A DNA stretch of 29,452 nt from Chara braunii (GCA_003427395.1 BFEA01000442.1:463985-493436); one strand, 5' to 3'; positions 1-9,629 are shown, numbered from the stretch's first letter. Translations and numbers: made by a program. Notes: generated from the letters alone by a model not told the origin.

Positions 1-59
<59 letters not shown>
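1..59. repeat. (CT)n microsatellite
   Basis: Uninterrupted CT dinucleotide repeat from the window edge to base 59, followed by pyrimidine-rich sequence to about 120. It probably continues beyond the window. Confidence 0.98.
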
Positions 60-62
<3 letters not shown>

Positions 63-166
63 TCTCTATCCTTCAAAGTTTTGTCCCTTCGTGGTCTCTT
101 AGTTTATTCTCTTGTAACTCCAATACCCTTCGATTACGGGCGCAGTGCCCAAGGCAAAAATAACGA

Positions 167-184
167 GTCCTTTGGGACATCCGT

Positions 185-216
<32 letters not shown>

Positions 217-290
217 GGGCCCTGCGCAAGGATGACACACATAAATAGAGAAATGGTCCAAATTTTGAAAAAAAAAAAAAAAAAAAAAAA
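167..290 (+). pseudogene. U6: U6 snRNA retropseudogene with poly(A) tail
   Basis: U6 is the spliceosomal snRNA that pairs with the 5' splice site and U4/U2. Bases 167-266 match plant U6 nearly end to end: the 5' stem region (GTCCTTTGGGACATCC), the ACAGAGA box within AACGATACAGAGAAGATTAG, the AGC triad, CCCTGCGCAAGGATGACAC, and the 3' end GGTCCAAATTTT. The terminal T run stops at four T and G, followed by 23 A (268-290). A genomic poly(A) tract directly after a full-length snRNA is the mark of LINE-mediated retroposition. I see no plant U6 promoter upstream: no USE-type RTCCCACATCG and no TATA at about -30. Internal changes (loss of a base in each arm of the 5' stem, GGGCCC for GGCCCC, ACATAAATAGAG for ACGCAAATCGAG) also fit a non-functional copy, although the catalytic core is intact. 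Confidence 0.93.
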
Positions 291-408
291 GTAACAATGA
301 AAATGAAGAGTTCAAATGCAGGGGCCTCAAGGTCTCCAACTTCACTCTCAGCAAGTGGAGCCTGTCCCCTGTGATAAAAGGTCTTGCAAGAACAGACACG
401 AGAAATGA
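291..408. other. Unidentified spacer between U6 and U2 copies
   Basis: No recognisable gene or repeat. It starts GTAACAATGA, which weakly resembles the TAACGA just before the U6 copy, so a short target-site duplication around the U6 insertion is possible but not convincing. Confidence 0.4.
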
Positions 409-466
409 GGCCTTTTGGCTAAGTAAGATCAAGTGTAGTATCTGTTCTGATCAGTTAATATCTGAT
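409..466 (+). pseudogene. U2: U2 snRNA 5' fragment (plus)
   Basis: U2 snRNA pairs with the intron branch point. The segment matches its 5' domain: GGCCTTTTGGCTAAG, the branch-recognition region AAGTGTAGTATCTG with GTAGTA intact, and CAGTTAATATCTGAT. The first about 11 nt of U2 (ATACCTTTCTC) are replaced by unrelated sequence, and the match stops after ATCTGAT, followed by an A-rich stretch at 474-480. It carries a 4-nt duplication (GGCTAAGTAAGATC where canonical U2 has GGCTAAGATC) that the minus-strand U2 copy shares. The truncation and lack of promoter elements make it a pseudogene. Confidence 0.88.
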
Positions 467-472
467 CCTTTA

Positions 473-680
473 AGAAAAAAGGAATGAAGAGGAGAACTTC
501 CTATCTCATCGTTCTTCCAGTTTCTCCCTCATCTTCAAAGATACACCGATTTCTCAAAATCCCGTCTGAAGGCTTCTCTTGTGGTCAATGGGAGTCTCCA
601 GGAACTCGCGAAGTTGGTAGTAGTGCAAAACTGGAGCCCAACTACAACTTCTAGTACAAGGCTTAGCCTTTCTTGTCTTG
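473..680. other. Unidentified sequence
   Basis: No open reading frame of note, RNA gene or repeat recognised between the plus-strand U2 fragment and the minus-strand U6 copies. Confidence 0.4.
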
Positions 681-682
681 TT

Positions 683-792
683 AAAATTTATACCCTTTCT
701 GGATTAATAAGTGTCATCCTCGCGCAGGGCCCATGGCCATGCTAATCTTATCCGTATCGTTGCACTTTTTACGGAGATGTCCCGAAGGACCA
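683..792 (-). pseudogene. U6: U6 snRNA pseudogene, full-length but diverged (minus)
   Basis: Read on the minus strand from 792, it begins GTCCTTCGGGACATC and continues through AACGATACGGATAAGATTAG, CCCTGCGCGAGGATGACAC and a diverged 3' end (GGTATAAATTTTAAC) near 683. Relative to U6 the ACAGAGA box is broken (ACGGATA) and a short insertion repeats CATGG in the middle. No poly(A) tail, TATA or USE is visible. It lies directly downstream, in minus-strand sense, of a second partial U6. Confidence 0.85.
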
Positions 793-802
793 AGCAGTGT
801 GA

Positions 803-860
803 GGGGCCATGGCCATGCTGATCTTCTCCGTATCGTTAAACTTTGGGAAAAGCGGGGGAC
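803..860 (-). pseudogene. U6: U6 snRNA fragment, second minus-strand copy
   Basis: On the minus strand it reads GTCCCCCGCTTTTCCC, then TTAACGATACGGAGAAGATC, AGCATGGCCATGGCCCCT, then leaves U6 and after about 10 nt runs into the start of the next U6 copy. It shares the CATGGCCATGG insertion with that copy, so the two are probably a tandem or template-switch product of one source. Confidence 0.8.
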
Positions 861-902
861 GTTTGACGTTACACTGACTACTAGTGTATTCGAGTTTCTT
901 TT

Positions 903-1012
903 TCTTTTTTTTTTTTTACGTGGCCCGATGGACCACGGATCAGTCAGATATTAAACTGATCAGAACAGATATTATACTTGATCTTACTTAGCCGAAAGGC
1001 CGAGAAAGGTAT
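903..1012 (-). pseudogene. U2: U2 snRNA 5' domain with A-rich tail (minus)
   Basis: Read from 1012 on the minus strand it begins with the exact U2 5' end ATACCTTTCTCGGCC and continues through AAGATCAAGTATAATATCTG, GATCAGTTTAATATCTGA and a stem-loop like U2 stem IIb (CGTGGTCCATCGGGCCACG). It then changes abruptly into an A-rich tract (T run at 903-917 on plus). Loss of the 3' half with an A tail fits a truncated, internally primed retrocopy. The branch-recognition GTAGTA has become ATAATA. The GGCTAAGTAAG duplication is shared with the plus-strand U2 copy. Confidence 0.88.
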
Positions 1013-1049
1013 TGTGTATCCAAGTTTCGAAGGGGAAAAAAGGAGGAAA

Positions 1050-1206
1050 ACAGAAGACCAACAACCACCTCTGATTCAGAGGAAAGGACGTCTCGATGCC
1101 TTTTTGTTTTTTGTTTCGGATCTTCCTCAACAGAAGACCAACAACCACCTCTGATTTAGAGGAAAGGACATCACGATGCATGTTTTTTTGATTCGGATCT
1201 TCCTTG
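1050..1206. repeat. 80-bp tandem duplication (two units)
   Basis: Two adjacent units, 1050-1129 and 1130-1206, both start ACAGAAGACCAACAACCACC and end in GGATCTTCCT. They differ at a few bases and in a T-rich middle. A G-rich tract (1326-1351) follows. No gene is visible between 1207 and 1477. Confidence 0.93.
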
Positions 1207-1477
1207 AAAAACGTTCTCTTTTTCTCTTTTTCCCCACTCGTGCCCAAAATAAACAAAAGCATTGCATGGGGAGTGGCAAGGAAAAACGGAAAAGAAAAAG
1301 CGGGGGCCATCTCTGACTACGCTGTTGGGGGAGGGGGGGGGAGGGAGGGGGGAGCAAACGTGCAGAAATCCCTTCACATTGTGAGTTAGCTATGCTTGCA
1401 GGGGTCCCCTCTACATAGCAGGAGTGGTAGGTAGGTAGTGTAAGGCCAAAAGAGAATTTTAGAGAAGAACGAAGAAA

Positions 1478-1881
1478 GGGATAATTTTCAAAATACCCCC
1501 ATAAAATACCGCCATAGATATTTGCCAAAATGCCCCTGAAAGATGTAGGTAGAGCAGAATGCCCTTTTGGGCCGAAATCTTTGTGTCGTGCCCCCCCTGT
1601 CAGGCGGGTGTGCAACTTTGCAATCTGGGCCTCCCCGTTTGGGCCTTGGCCTTTTGCAATGGGGCCTAGGAAAAGTTGGCAAGTACTGGGGCATTTTGCA
1701 AAGTTGGATGGTACCCGGTAGGGGTATATTGCAAAGATGGGGGTCCAACCGACGCCAGGGGTATTTCACAATTTTATTTTTTTTTGTCAGAGCAGCATTC
1801 CACTCTACCGGGTCTACCCACATCTTTTAGGGGCATTTTGGCATGTATCGCAACTTACGGGGACATTTTGCAAATTATCCC
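1478..1881. mobile_element. Mutator-like (MULE-type) non-autonomous element
   Basis: The ends are long inverted repeats of about 85-95 bp: the left end begins GGGATAATTTTCAAAATACC and the reverse complement of the right end begins GGGATAATTTGCAAAATGTC. Homology continues through TGCCAAAATGCCCC and AAAGATGT. Such GGGATAATTTGCAAAA termini are typical of plant MULEs (established knowledge). The flanking 9-mers ACGAAGAAA (1469-1477) and ATGAAAAAA (1882-1890) agree at 7 of 9, fitting an aged 9-bp target duplication. The 404-bp element has no transposase. Inside, GGGGCATTTTGCAAA-like phrases recur, as if the termini were partly duplicated inward. Confidence 0.8.
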
Positions 1882-2785
1882 ATGAAAAAAGAAAAAAGAC
1901 ATTATCGATGTTAAGTTACGAATGCAATGTAATCGAATCGAGGTGCAATCATTGAAGAGGCGGCAGGCTTTGTGGGAAATGCCCAGCTTCCCTGAAGAGG
2001 CTCTCATTGCGTATGCACACTGGAGGGCTGATCTTTGGATATAATGATGGCCAGAAGTGTCCATGACCTGTTGAAATTCGAGTCAGATTCGTCTAGAAGA
2101 GTCCTAGGGGTAGTGTGATCATGCTGTCAGATTTATGACAATCTGCCTCCATGCTCGCGGCCCCTTATCCAAGTCTGCGATCACTGGAAGTAGCTTTGCA
2201 CGCTTTTGGAGGAATGTGTAAAGGATAGGGGATCGCTCCATGACCCTCGGTTTTCGGGTTTTGGAGAGTGACCGTTCGGTTGGGGGTTTTCACAGACTGA
2301 CTGCGTAGCGGAGCTCCCTTTTGGTTTCCAGTGCTACCGAAAGGGGAAAAAATCCAGAGCGTCAGTAAAGAGGGATGGAGGGTCCTCTCGAAGAAAAGAG
2401 TGGCCAGCCTCCAAAACCAAGCCGTAGTTCTAATATTTCTAAGCCGCTTTGGGTGGGATGTACTGGGGTGCCGCTTTGCTGGAAATCTATCTTTACTGGG
2501 GTGCCGGTTCACTGGGAATCAATGTAGGCAAAATTGCTCCTGCATGGGACCCATTTTGCCTGGACGGATTTCCAACCAAACAGCACCCAGGTATAAGGTG
2601 CAGTGTATCTCGGCCGACACTGCTGTGTACTGGTGGCTACCCTGTTATTTTGTTCCGATGCAGGTTTACCCGCCAAACAGTTGGGGCCTTTGGCCTACTG
2701 GGAGGATCAGGCACAACTGGAGGTTTGTCCTACTGGAAAGAAAATGCTGGCAGTGCCAGGCAACAAGAACATGAAAGTTGGAAAG
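1882..2785. other. Unidentified non-coding stretch with a short internal duplication
   Basis: No gene recognised. Around 2460-2520 the phrase ACTGGGGTGCCG occurs twice, about 34 bp apart, each followed by a similar CTGGAAATC/CTGGGAATC stretch. Translated frames (up to 147 codons) show no recognisable domain and overlap each other on both strands, so I do not call them genes. Confidence 0.4.
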
Positions 2786-2816
<31 letters not shown>

Positions 2817-4200
2817 GAAACGGCCTGGGTTGATGCTAGGGTAGCTGATAAGAGCAGACTACCCTAGCATTCCCTGGGAGGCTCCGTCTATTGGTGGGGA
2901 GCAGCACCTGCTGGAAAACGGGTCCAGCGTCCGTCACATTTGGAGAATAAATAATATTGCCTTCACAGTAATGGCTGTTCCGAGTATCTCATCATCCTAC
3001 TAGATACACCCAGTGAGAGCTTGGCCTTGTTGACCCTTTACCCTTGTTGAAATAGGCCTCTTCACCCAAAATGGGGCGCCAGATATAAACATTTCCTATC
3101 TAGCCTTTTTAACAGTTAAATGAGAATGATGATCTGGATGTCTAGTCCTCCATTTCTCCTTCCTCTTCAAGTGTATTGTTTCCATACCATGACAGCGGTC
3201 CCATGACGTTTTGGGGTAATGTGAAAAGACACGGAAACTCTTGAGCAGGTCGGAGAGGTATTGAGGGGTCCACCAAGGTCCATTCATTGAATTTCAACTT
3301 GTAGTTCCTAATGAGGTCCTGTTCCTCCTCCATCTCAGCTCCCTCCCATTCCACCCTCCCTATTTCCCCCCCTCCCCCCCCCCCCCAGCCGTTGCTGCTG
3401 AATTTTTGGAATATTTCACTAATTTCTGTTTCGGATGAATTAAATTGATTTTTTTCTTTAAGATTGGTCCGTTGATCCTGTATACGAGTTTGAATTTGTT
3501 GTTTTATGTTGTCGGTGAATTCTGGGCCATCTAATCTAGCGCCCTCCCATTCATAGGTGTTCCTTCTTTGTCAGATAGCCCAGAAAACCGCTCTTCTGCC
3601 TACGGTGAAAATATTTTTAGTGAAATTGTCCTCCGGTTCTAGAGACCAGTGTGCCAGCAAAATTGCCTTCCACCCCCAAGGCCATTTATGTTTAGTTTCT
3701 AATTGTTCCCATATTCGGTCCCACCACCTCCACAGCCAGATTGAGCCAGGGCACTCAAGAAGTATATGTTCAATCATTTCTGGTATCCTTCTGCTTGGGC
3801 ACGCGGATTTGCAGAGTTTGCACCATGGATCCGCAATGCCCCTTTTTTCAAGGGAGGATTTGTCTATTAGCCAGTAATTTGTGAGGAGGCTATCTTGGAA
3901 GGTTTGATCTTAGTTTCTTTGAACCATTTAATGTCTCTCAGATAATCCGTGCCGATATTCAATTGTTTCATCCATGTCTCCATCACCCTCTCCTTCAGGT
4001 TTATTTTTGGTCTAATCATCCGATATGTTGATTTGACTGATAGGGTGTGTAAGTGTCTACTAAAATTCTTATTGAGCCTGTTTTTGGTTTCCCACGTCCA
4101 GCACGCAGGGTCTATGGGCAGGTCTGGGATCGACGTGGATGGTATGAAAGCAAGACACGACTAAGCATCCAAAAAATAGTGGGCCAGGGGGTATTATCCT
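2786..4200 (-). mobile_element. LINE copy A: 3' part with zf-RVT domain and structured tail
   Basis: A 5'-truncated non-LTR retrotransposon on the minus strand. In minus order it has a DP-x-x-W-x-W region and SVKSTYRMIRP (about 4112-4010), WFKETKIKPSK, then the zf-RVT zinc-binding domain typical of plant LINE ORF2 (LEKRGIADPWCKLC, then EMIEHILLECPG, about 3885-3735), WPWGWKAILLAHW, and a C-terminal segment (NYKLKFNEWTLVDP, about 3310-3240) shared with copy B. The 3' UTR holds GGCGCCCCATTTTGGG, the GGACGCTGGACCC block, a 12-bp hairpin (2833-2870) and poly(A) (T 2786-2812 on plus). A frameshift separates KPSKIAS from the LLTNYWLIDK segment, so the copy is dead. The upstream limit is uncertain. 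Homology to the other copies fades near 4112-4200. Confidence 0.87.
2833..2932 (-). ncRNA. LINE A tail: conserved block and 12-bp hairpin
   Basis: In minus order: GGACGCTGGACCCG and CAGCAGGTGCTG, then the stem ATGCTAGGGTAG / CTACCCTAGCAT with the 14-nt loop TCTGCTCTTATCAG. The stem pairs perfectly. It is listed separately because the same block recurs as independent copies elsewhere in the window. Whether it acts as RNA is inference. Confidence 0.7.
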
Positions 4201-5880
4201 CACTACAAAACCAGATAAACTTAAAAACGCGCCGCAGGGCCGGTTGGCTCGAGGGGTTGTCCCGTCCGTACGTAGCTCGTTGGCCTTCCGCACGATCGTC
4301 CTCGATCTTTGGTGGCGCCATTCAAGTTCGCTCCGTCCCTACTCTACTTCGCAGCAGCTATGGCGTTCGGCCAGTGCCTCGTTTCCATCGTGGACCCGCC
4401 ACGACGTCGGCACTCCTTCGGCGCATCTTCCGGGAGTTGGATTCAGTCGCCAATCGTTTTCGTCAAAGTTGACATGGCAACAATCTGGAATTACTCCCGT
4501 AGCCGCCTCCCTTCTCTCTGCCCTGGTCGTTCACTCCCCCATCGTTTCCCCCACGGGATCTTCCATACCCGTCTTCCCATCCGGGGCCCAGCATAGGCCT
4601 CCCCTTCGCCTACTCTCGATGGGGCCATCATTCCCCTGCACACACTTCCCCTCGTTCTCATGCACCACCCACCCTGGACGAGGAGTCCACAACCCTAAAA
4701 TCCAGTCAACACGCCTAGTCGATAGGTCTGCCAACCCATCTCACGTTGATGGCACCATGCCCCACTGCTGCAATCATTGCCCGCCCTGATGTCCCTTGCT
4801 AGCAGTGCACAGGGGCAACTGTTGTAACTCGATTTGTCTTACCGCAACTGAGGTTGAACATCCCCGTGCAGAACATCGTTTGCCTGATCAAGCCGTTTTC
4901 CGTTTCCGTACTCTATCTTCAGCAGGTCCTGATCAGGCACATGAAGATCTTCTATCCCTTGTTCGATCCTCTCCCTCACCTCAGGCTCCGTTGTTGCCAG
5001 GGAGAAGAGACCGCAAGGAACCGTTTGTTGCGCTAGTTATAGTTGAGTTTTCAAGCGCAGCTGATCGTCCCCAAACGAAGGATATTGCTGCAATTGCGCT
5101 TTAGCCTCCACAGGCCACACCGAGTCATCAATTACCCCCCCATCACTCATCACAGGAGCTCCAGTACCCATCACCACTGGGGGGTTATAGATAAGGCTCT
5201 GGTGTAGTTGTAGTTGCACATCCAGATACGTCCCTTTCTTATCAGTACCTAGGTTATGGTGCACCTCGTTGTCCTCATTCTCCACCATCTCATGCTCACT
5301 CTGTACACTCTCCCTTTCGCGTCAGCGAGATTTATTGACTCCATCCAGAGCAGGTGACAGCTGCTCGCCGGGCGGACAACCCTCATCTCCTCCAACAAAA
5401 GCTCCACGAGCAGCTCTTTCACCTTCCCGAGGATTCTGGTACACTTACGCAGCTCAGCCATCACATGTGCATTATTCATGTCGCCCAACTGTTGCAGATA
5501 AAGATTTGCATAGAGCTCCTCCTCCCATCCAACAAACATCTCCTCTCCCTCCAACAAGACTTCCGCTGGCAAATTGTGGCGTTGTTGAGTGAGCAACCCG
5601 TGAAATTCTTCCACCTCGCATTTGTACATCCTCACAATCGCCACCTCTCCTTCCACCTCTTCTGGCAGCGCAACAGGGTCTTCTGTATGCGCCTCAGGAT
5701 GCTGCAGGGCAGGAGGGATGCCCTGCAGCCCCACATCCTGAGTGAATACCGCCTCCATCATTGCCGTTGTTGTTCTTGAAACCATGGTTGATACTATTGT
5801 TGTCGTTGCAATTGTCACTTCTGTTCTCGTTAATCTGACCTCCCCAAAATAACCACGCTATCTCTTAACTCGGTACTTTC
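4201..5880 (-). other. Unclassified GC-rich region upstream of LINE A
   Basis: On the minus strand this has several partial frames. The longest (189 codons, 5818-5249) encodes an acidic, helix-rich polypeptide; its C-terminal half (LRKCTRILGKVKELLVELLL) could form a coiled coil. A second frame of 83 codons (5288-5037) overlaps its end. No nucleic-acid-binding knuckle, endonuclease or RT motif is visible. It could be the ORF1 or 5' region of the LINE joined by internal deletion, or an unrelated sequence the LINE inserted into. I cannot decide and do not call a gene. Confidence 0.3.
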
Positions 5881-6260
5881 AGCCCTCGCGCCGACATGCT
5901 GTCTCCTAGGTTGTCACGTGGCATAGCCATCTACGCCCGAGTAGAACACCGGGTGGACACCAGGATGACCAAGCGCAGTGATGGCAACAGCCACCGCTGC
6001 TCCAGTCCACAGAGTGCGGCCGGGCCGTGGAGCAGGTTAGCGTCATTCGTGTGGTTCGTCACCATCAGATGTATACCGGTTCAGAGAAATGATGACCTTC
6101 TTTGTATTTCCTCTGCTGGTCAGAGGTCCAGCAGACGGGTTTCAGAAAGGAGGGTACCGGTACCGCCCTCTTTTTCCCTTGTGCTGGTACCTTTCACTTG
6201 CGGGCTCATCAAAAATTGGCTCGCAGGGCATTTTTAGACTCGACATCAATAGCAGAGAAA
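5881..6260. other. Unidentified sequence with near-palindrome at 6149-6170
   Basis: No gene recognised. The palindrome GTACCGGTAC sits inside GAGG...CCTC arms. The stretch may be the interior of a TTAA-family element whose right end lies at 6261-6276. A possible but poor left end is TTAACTCGGTACTTTC near 5866. Confidence 0.3.
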
Positions 6261-6276
6261 GGGACTGGTGGTTTAA
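6261..6276 (-). mobile_element. Terminus of a TTAA-family inverted-repeat element
   Basis: Reads GGGACTGGTGGTTTAA; its reverse complement, TTAA then ACCACCAGTCCC, matches the termini of the elements at 11131, 18935 and 24602. No convincing partner terminus was found, so only one end is called. The 350 bases after it (6277-6628) show nothing recognisable. Confidence 0.5.
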
Positions 6277-6628
6277 ACATGCTACTGCAGGTTATATGAG
6301 GAATGCACGTCTAGGTTATGAGGAATGCAGTTCTAGGTGTCGCAGGCAGTGTCTAATCGACTCGCCCCCTGGCCAAGGTCTAACATATGCAACGTCAGGG
6401 GCACCACAACTTCTGGCCCTAGCCTGCCAAATCAAGAAGGCTGCCCATCTCCCACTTGAGAAAACCATTGTCAAGCTTACTGTCTGGAACACGAGACATG
6501 CTACCGGAATAGCTGCGTCACCGCGTGGAACGCGGTATAACAGTCTGTAATTATAGCTTACCTGCATCAGCTAAAGGGGGTTTGCAAGTGGCCATGCATT
6601 ATTTAAATGTTGTCGTCTGCAGAGGTCT

Positions 6629-6700
6629 GGAGTTTTGAACCCACAACCTGAGACCACAATTCCCACTGACAACCGGTGCCCTAACCACTAAGCCACACGC
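6629..6700 (-). mobile_element. tRNA-derived SINE head (or tRNA-like pseudogene)
   Basis: On the minus strand there is a Pol III A box (TGGCTTAGTGG, 6695-6685) and a B box (GGTTCAAAACTCC, 6641-6629), about 54 nt apart, in tRNA-like order. The sequence does not fold into a clean cloverleaf by eye, so a tRNA-derived SINE is likelier than a tRNA gene. No tail or target duplication was identified. It is unrelated to the LINE tail block. Confidence 0.65.
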
Positions 6701-6719
6701 CACTTGCTGTCCAGCAGGG

Positions 6720-7080
6720 TTTTTGACATAGCTCATCCCTCCTAGAAGGGGATTGGGTAATTCCAGCAACATCACTGCACTCCTTCCCATGATTGTTTAT
6801 GAAGTACCAATAAGTTCTACCTGAGGTGGTGGATTTGGGAGCCTGCAAACAAGACCTCCCATGTCCTAAAAAGACATAAGAAGAGGGACCGCAGAATACC
6901 AAGGAAAACCTTGGGGAGGATAAGAATGCAAGGCAACAAAGAGGAGGGGAGGCACACGTCTGAGATGTCTATTCTAGTGGGGGCCGTCCCATTCAACCTG
7001 GAGGAATGGGGGAATTTCAAACCTCTTTCATTCTGGTAGATGACAGTGAAGGAGGGATATAGATGTTGCTATAATTAAAC
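6720..7080. other. Unidentified sequence
   Basis: No feature recognised. It may include diverged upstream parts of the LINE fragment that follows, but no frame shows known motifs. Confidence 0.3.
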
Positions 7081-7940
7081 TCGTGCGAGCAAGCAGTAAC
7101 CGGAAAATGGGCTAGAGACTCCCCACTAAATGAAGATGATTTTGCAGACCTCTCCTGCTCCCACTACTTGCACATTATGCCCACAACTATCGTGTCCTCC
7201 AGTGCCAAGTCCTAAACCACTGCCTTCCAACACCGGACTAGTTGTTATGGTGATCTGGACTGAAACAAAAGGGCTGGCTATCACCAATTTGCTTGTACTG
7301 TGGTCATTCATTGTGGAAAAGAAAAGCCACAGTCGAGCACTGTATGCTGGAATGCCCGATGGCTATCCAAATATGGCGATGATGGTAGGCTGTGTGGAAA
7401 CGCCTGAGAGGAGCCCATTCCCATGGGACATAAGATTGATGTTGCTGGGTAGGCTTGTGGATTTCCCTCAGCACTGGACTGAATTTCAGCATGACCTCTT
7501 CAAAACCACAAGATTGGCAATTATTTTGAACATATGGCAAGCTAGGTACTCACCAAAAAGGAGAAATACACCTTTGGGTTTTTCATGCAAAATCATTGAA
7601 TCCATTAGAGCAAACATTATTAAGGCAGGAAGGGGGCTAGAAACAAGACTTCAAAAAAACGGCAACGGTGGAAAAGGGTGCAGGCAATGATGTCCTTCAT
7701 GGACCTCTGGTATATCTATAAAAGGCGAAAAAGTGTGATGTGCACAAGGGAGCCACACTGACATGGAAAGACTGGCGGGTTCACAAAAACCACTGGCCCC
7801 TAGTGTTGTCCTTCTGCTTATTCACCCCATTTCCAGAAGATAACCCTAAGCCAATAACAACACAGCCAGCCTATGAGTACCACCACAGCCGGGCCCAAGA
7901 AGGGCCCCCTCTGGTTATAGGGCCAACTGACAGTTAGAAT
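7080..7940 (+). mobile_element. LINE fragment with decayed zf-RVT domain (plus)
   Basis: Plus-strand remnant of LINE ORF2. One frame gives HCLPTP, GLKQKGWLSPICLYCGHS (CxxC at 7290-7301) and ATVEHCMLECPMAIQIWR (H and C at 7338-7355), the zf-RVT signature also seen in copies A, B and C. Stops follow directly. The homology continues in another frame as DIRLMLLGRLVDFPQHW, then LNIWQARYSPKRRNTPLGF and ANIIKAGRGLETRLQK, a region typical of the end of plant LINE ORF2. A frameshift near 7370-7430 and several stops make it non-functional. The stretch TLTWKDWRVHKNHWP near 7755 weakly resembles the C-terminal segment of copies A and B. The sequence is more distant from A-C than they are from each other, so it may be another subfamily. 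Confidence 0.75.
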
Positions 7941-8335
7941 TGCTGGCTTGAAACTTATGTCTCTCACCTGACTCCATAACCCCCCCAATAAGGCAGCCTT
8001 CCTTGACGCAAGACCCACCATTCTTAACCTGCTCCTCTCCACCAGATTCGCGTGTCCCCTCCAGGGCACAACCCCCAACCCCTCCCCCTTTTCTCTGTTT
8101 GAGTCACTCCAACCCCTTCCATCTGATTCACCCCTCCCCCCTGAGCGGCGCCCTTCCCCGCTTCAGACCCTTAGGATGAATCCTCTTCGTTGCAAGCTTA
8201 TGCCCACCGACCTCCTCGCTGCCATCACTCCAGGTCTCTTCCCGATTTTGCCACCCCTCCTCACTTTCACCAAAACACCCCTCCCCCCCACAATTTCCTT
8301 GCCCCTTCAACATCTCCCCTCCTCATTTTTACTGG
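7941..8335. repeat. C-rich low-complexity flank
   Basis: Pyrimidine/C-rich stretch with recurring CCCCTCC and CCACCCCT phrases. CCCGATTTTGCCACCC occurs here near 8241 and again near 9020, so similar C-rich sequence lies on both sides of the mitochondrial-like pseudogene. No gene. Confidence 0.5.
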
Positions 8336-8379
8336 AAGTTAGAGGACCCGTAGTACCTGCCTTACTCGAAAGAGACCTG

Positions 8380-8955
8380 GTAATAGGAAAGCACTGGCAA
8401 CTTCGCCAATAGGGAAGGGGTCTAGGTATCTGCTAAGCCTAAGCAGGTTTTACTCTACACAGCATGAGGGAACAACTCCCTTGGATCCCGGAGTGGATGT
8501 GATCGAAAATGCATGGCATGGGTTGACTCTGTGATTCACAGTTATAAAAAAAACAAAAGGGTTTACTATGATCTTGGAGGTTTTTTGTGAAACATCGGAA
8601 TCTCGATAATCGCATATAAATTACCACAAGAGGTGACGACGGCCCCGATCAAACAACTATTGACAGTACCGCGCTTGAGAAGCTTTTGAAGCTTCGAGAC
8701 GCAATAGTCAAAGGAGAATTTGAATGGGGAGCAACTCGTAGTCCGCCAAAACCTGGGATGAATGAAAAGCATACATTGGGAATATCATGCTTCCAAGACA
8801 GGATCGTACATCTTGCAACCTATTTATGAACCCCGCTTATCCACTTATTCACATGGCTTCAGACCGGGACGTAGTGCTTACACGACCCTTAATGTTGTAA
8901 TGGGTACCTTTCATGGTGTGGAATGGTATATTGCAGGATCCAGTCTCCCATGATG
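8380..8955 (+). pseudogene. Mitochondrial group II intron maturase fragment (NUMT)
   Basis: Group II intron maturases combine a reverse transcriptase with an intron-splicing domain. The plus strand shows RT-domain motifs in order: TTIDSTALEKLLKLRDAIVK and GEFEWGATR (about 8650-8745), LGISCFQDRIVHLAT (about 8777-8821), then in another frame IYEPRLSTYSHGFRPGRS (SHGFRPGRS at 8849-8875) and TTLNVVMGTFHGVEWYI. The SHGFRPGRS stretch is the RT signature of plant mitochondrial intron ORFs. Upstream, KALATSPIGKGSRYLLSLSR (about 8393-8455) is open in one frame and may be the maturase N-terminus. A frameshift near 8815-8830, several stops, no YADD box and loss of the maturase domain show a dead insertion. 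A fragment of a nuclear maturase gene is less likely given the lack of introns or continuation. Confidence 0.8.
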
Positions 8956-9629
8956 AACTCTGCCCCTCGCAAGCAGTACACCCCTTGAACTCCTTCCCTC
9001 AATCACTTCAGTTCCCTTTCCCGATTTTGCCACCCATTCTCCCCTGAGCCACTACCTCAAACCCCTTCAGTTTTCAGACATTTTGGAGCATTCTTTTGCG
9101 GATGAAAAATCCCCAAAGTTTGCATTGTGTTTTTGCAATTGTCGCCGGCCTCCAAATTTCTTAGGCCTACTGGTCTTGGCCTCCTCCGGACTCATCGGAA
9201 TGCCAATTTTTAACTGTTTAAGTTGGGGGCAGTGGTGGCTTAACGGACTTGGTATCCGAATCACCCCTCATGTTTGTATTGTAAACAAAGTTGCGTAGCA
9301 GGGACGATAACTACACAACTTGCAACTAAGTCTGATTTTTTTTCCTATATAATTTTGCGGTTAGGATATGCCAGCAAGCCCAAAAACTAGTGATATGTCA
9401 CACTTCCTTCCCTTCTTTTTCTTCTTTTATACTGAATAAGTTGCACTCGCACACGAGGTCGCATTTCGGTTAAGGTTTTTGTGTGGCCACTTGGGCGAAT
9501 GCCATTTGAATTTAAAAATTTAGATGGTCCTCGTTGTCGAGCGCATTGGTCCCGCACAAGGACCCTCCTGAGCACATCATACTAGATTTTATCATTTGAA
9601 ACGCGAAGTGTTTTCACGAGCAGTGCCGC
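8956..9629. other. C-rich flank then unidentified sequence
   Basis: 8956-9075 resembles the C-rich stretch before the maturase pseudogene (shared CCCGATTTTGCCACCC). 9076-9629 holds no gene or repeat I recognise. Confidence 0.4.

Noticed and set aside
167-290. Functional U6 gene
   Set aside because: No USE or TATA upstream, shortened T terminator, poly(A) after the transcript end, and several substitutions; a retrocopy explains all of these.
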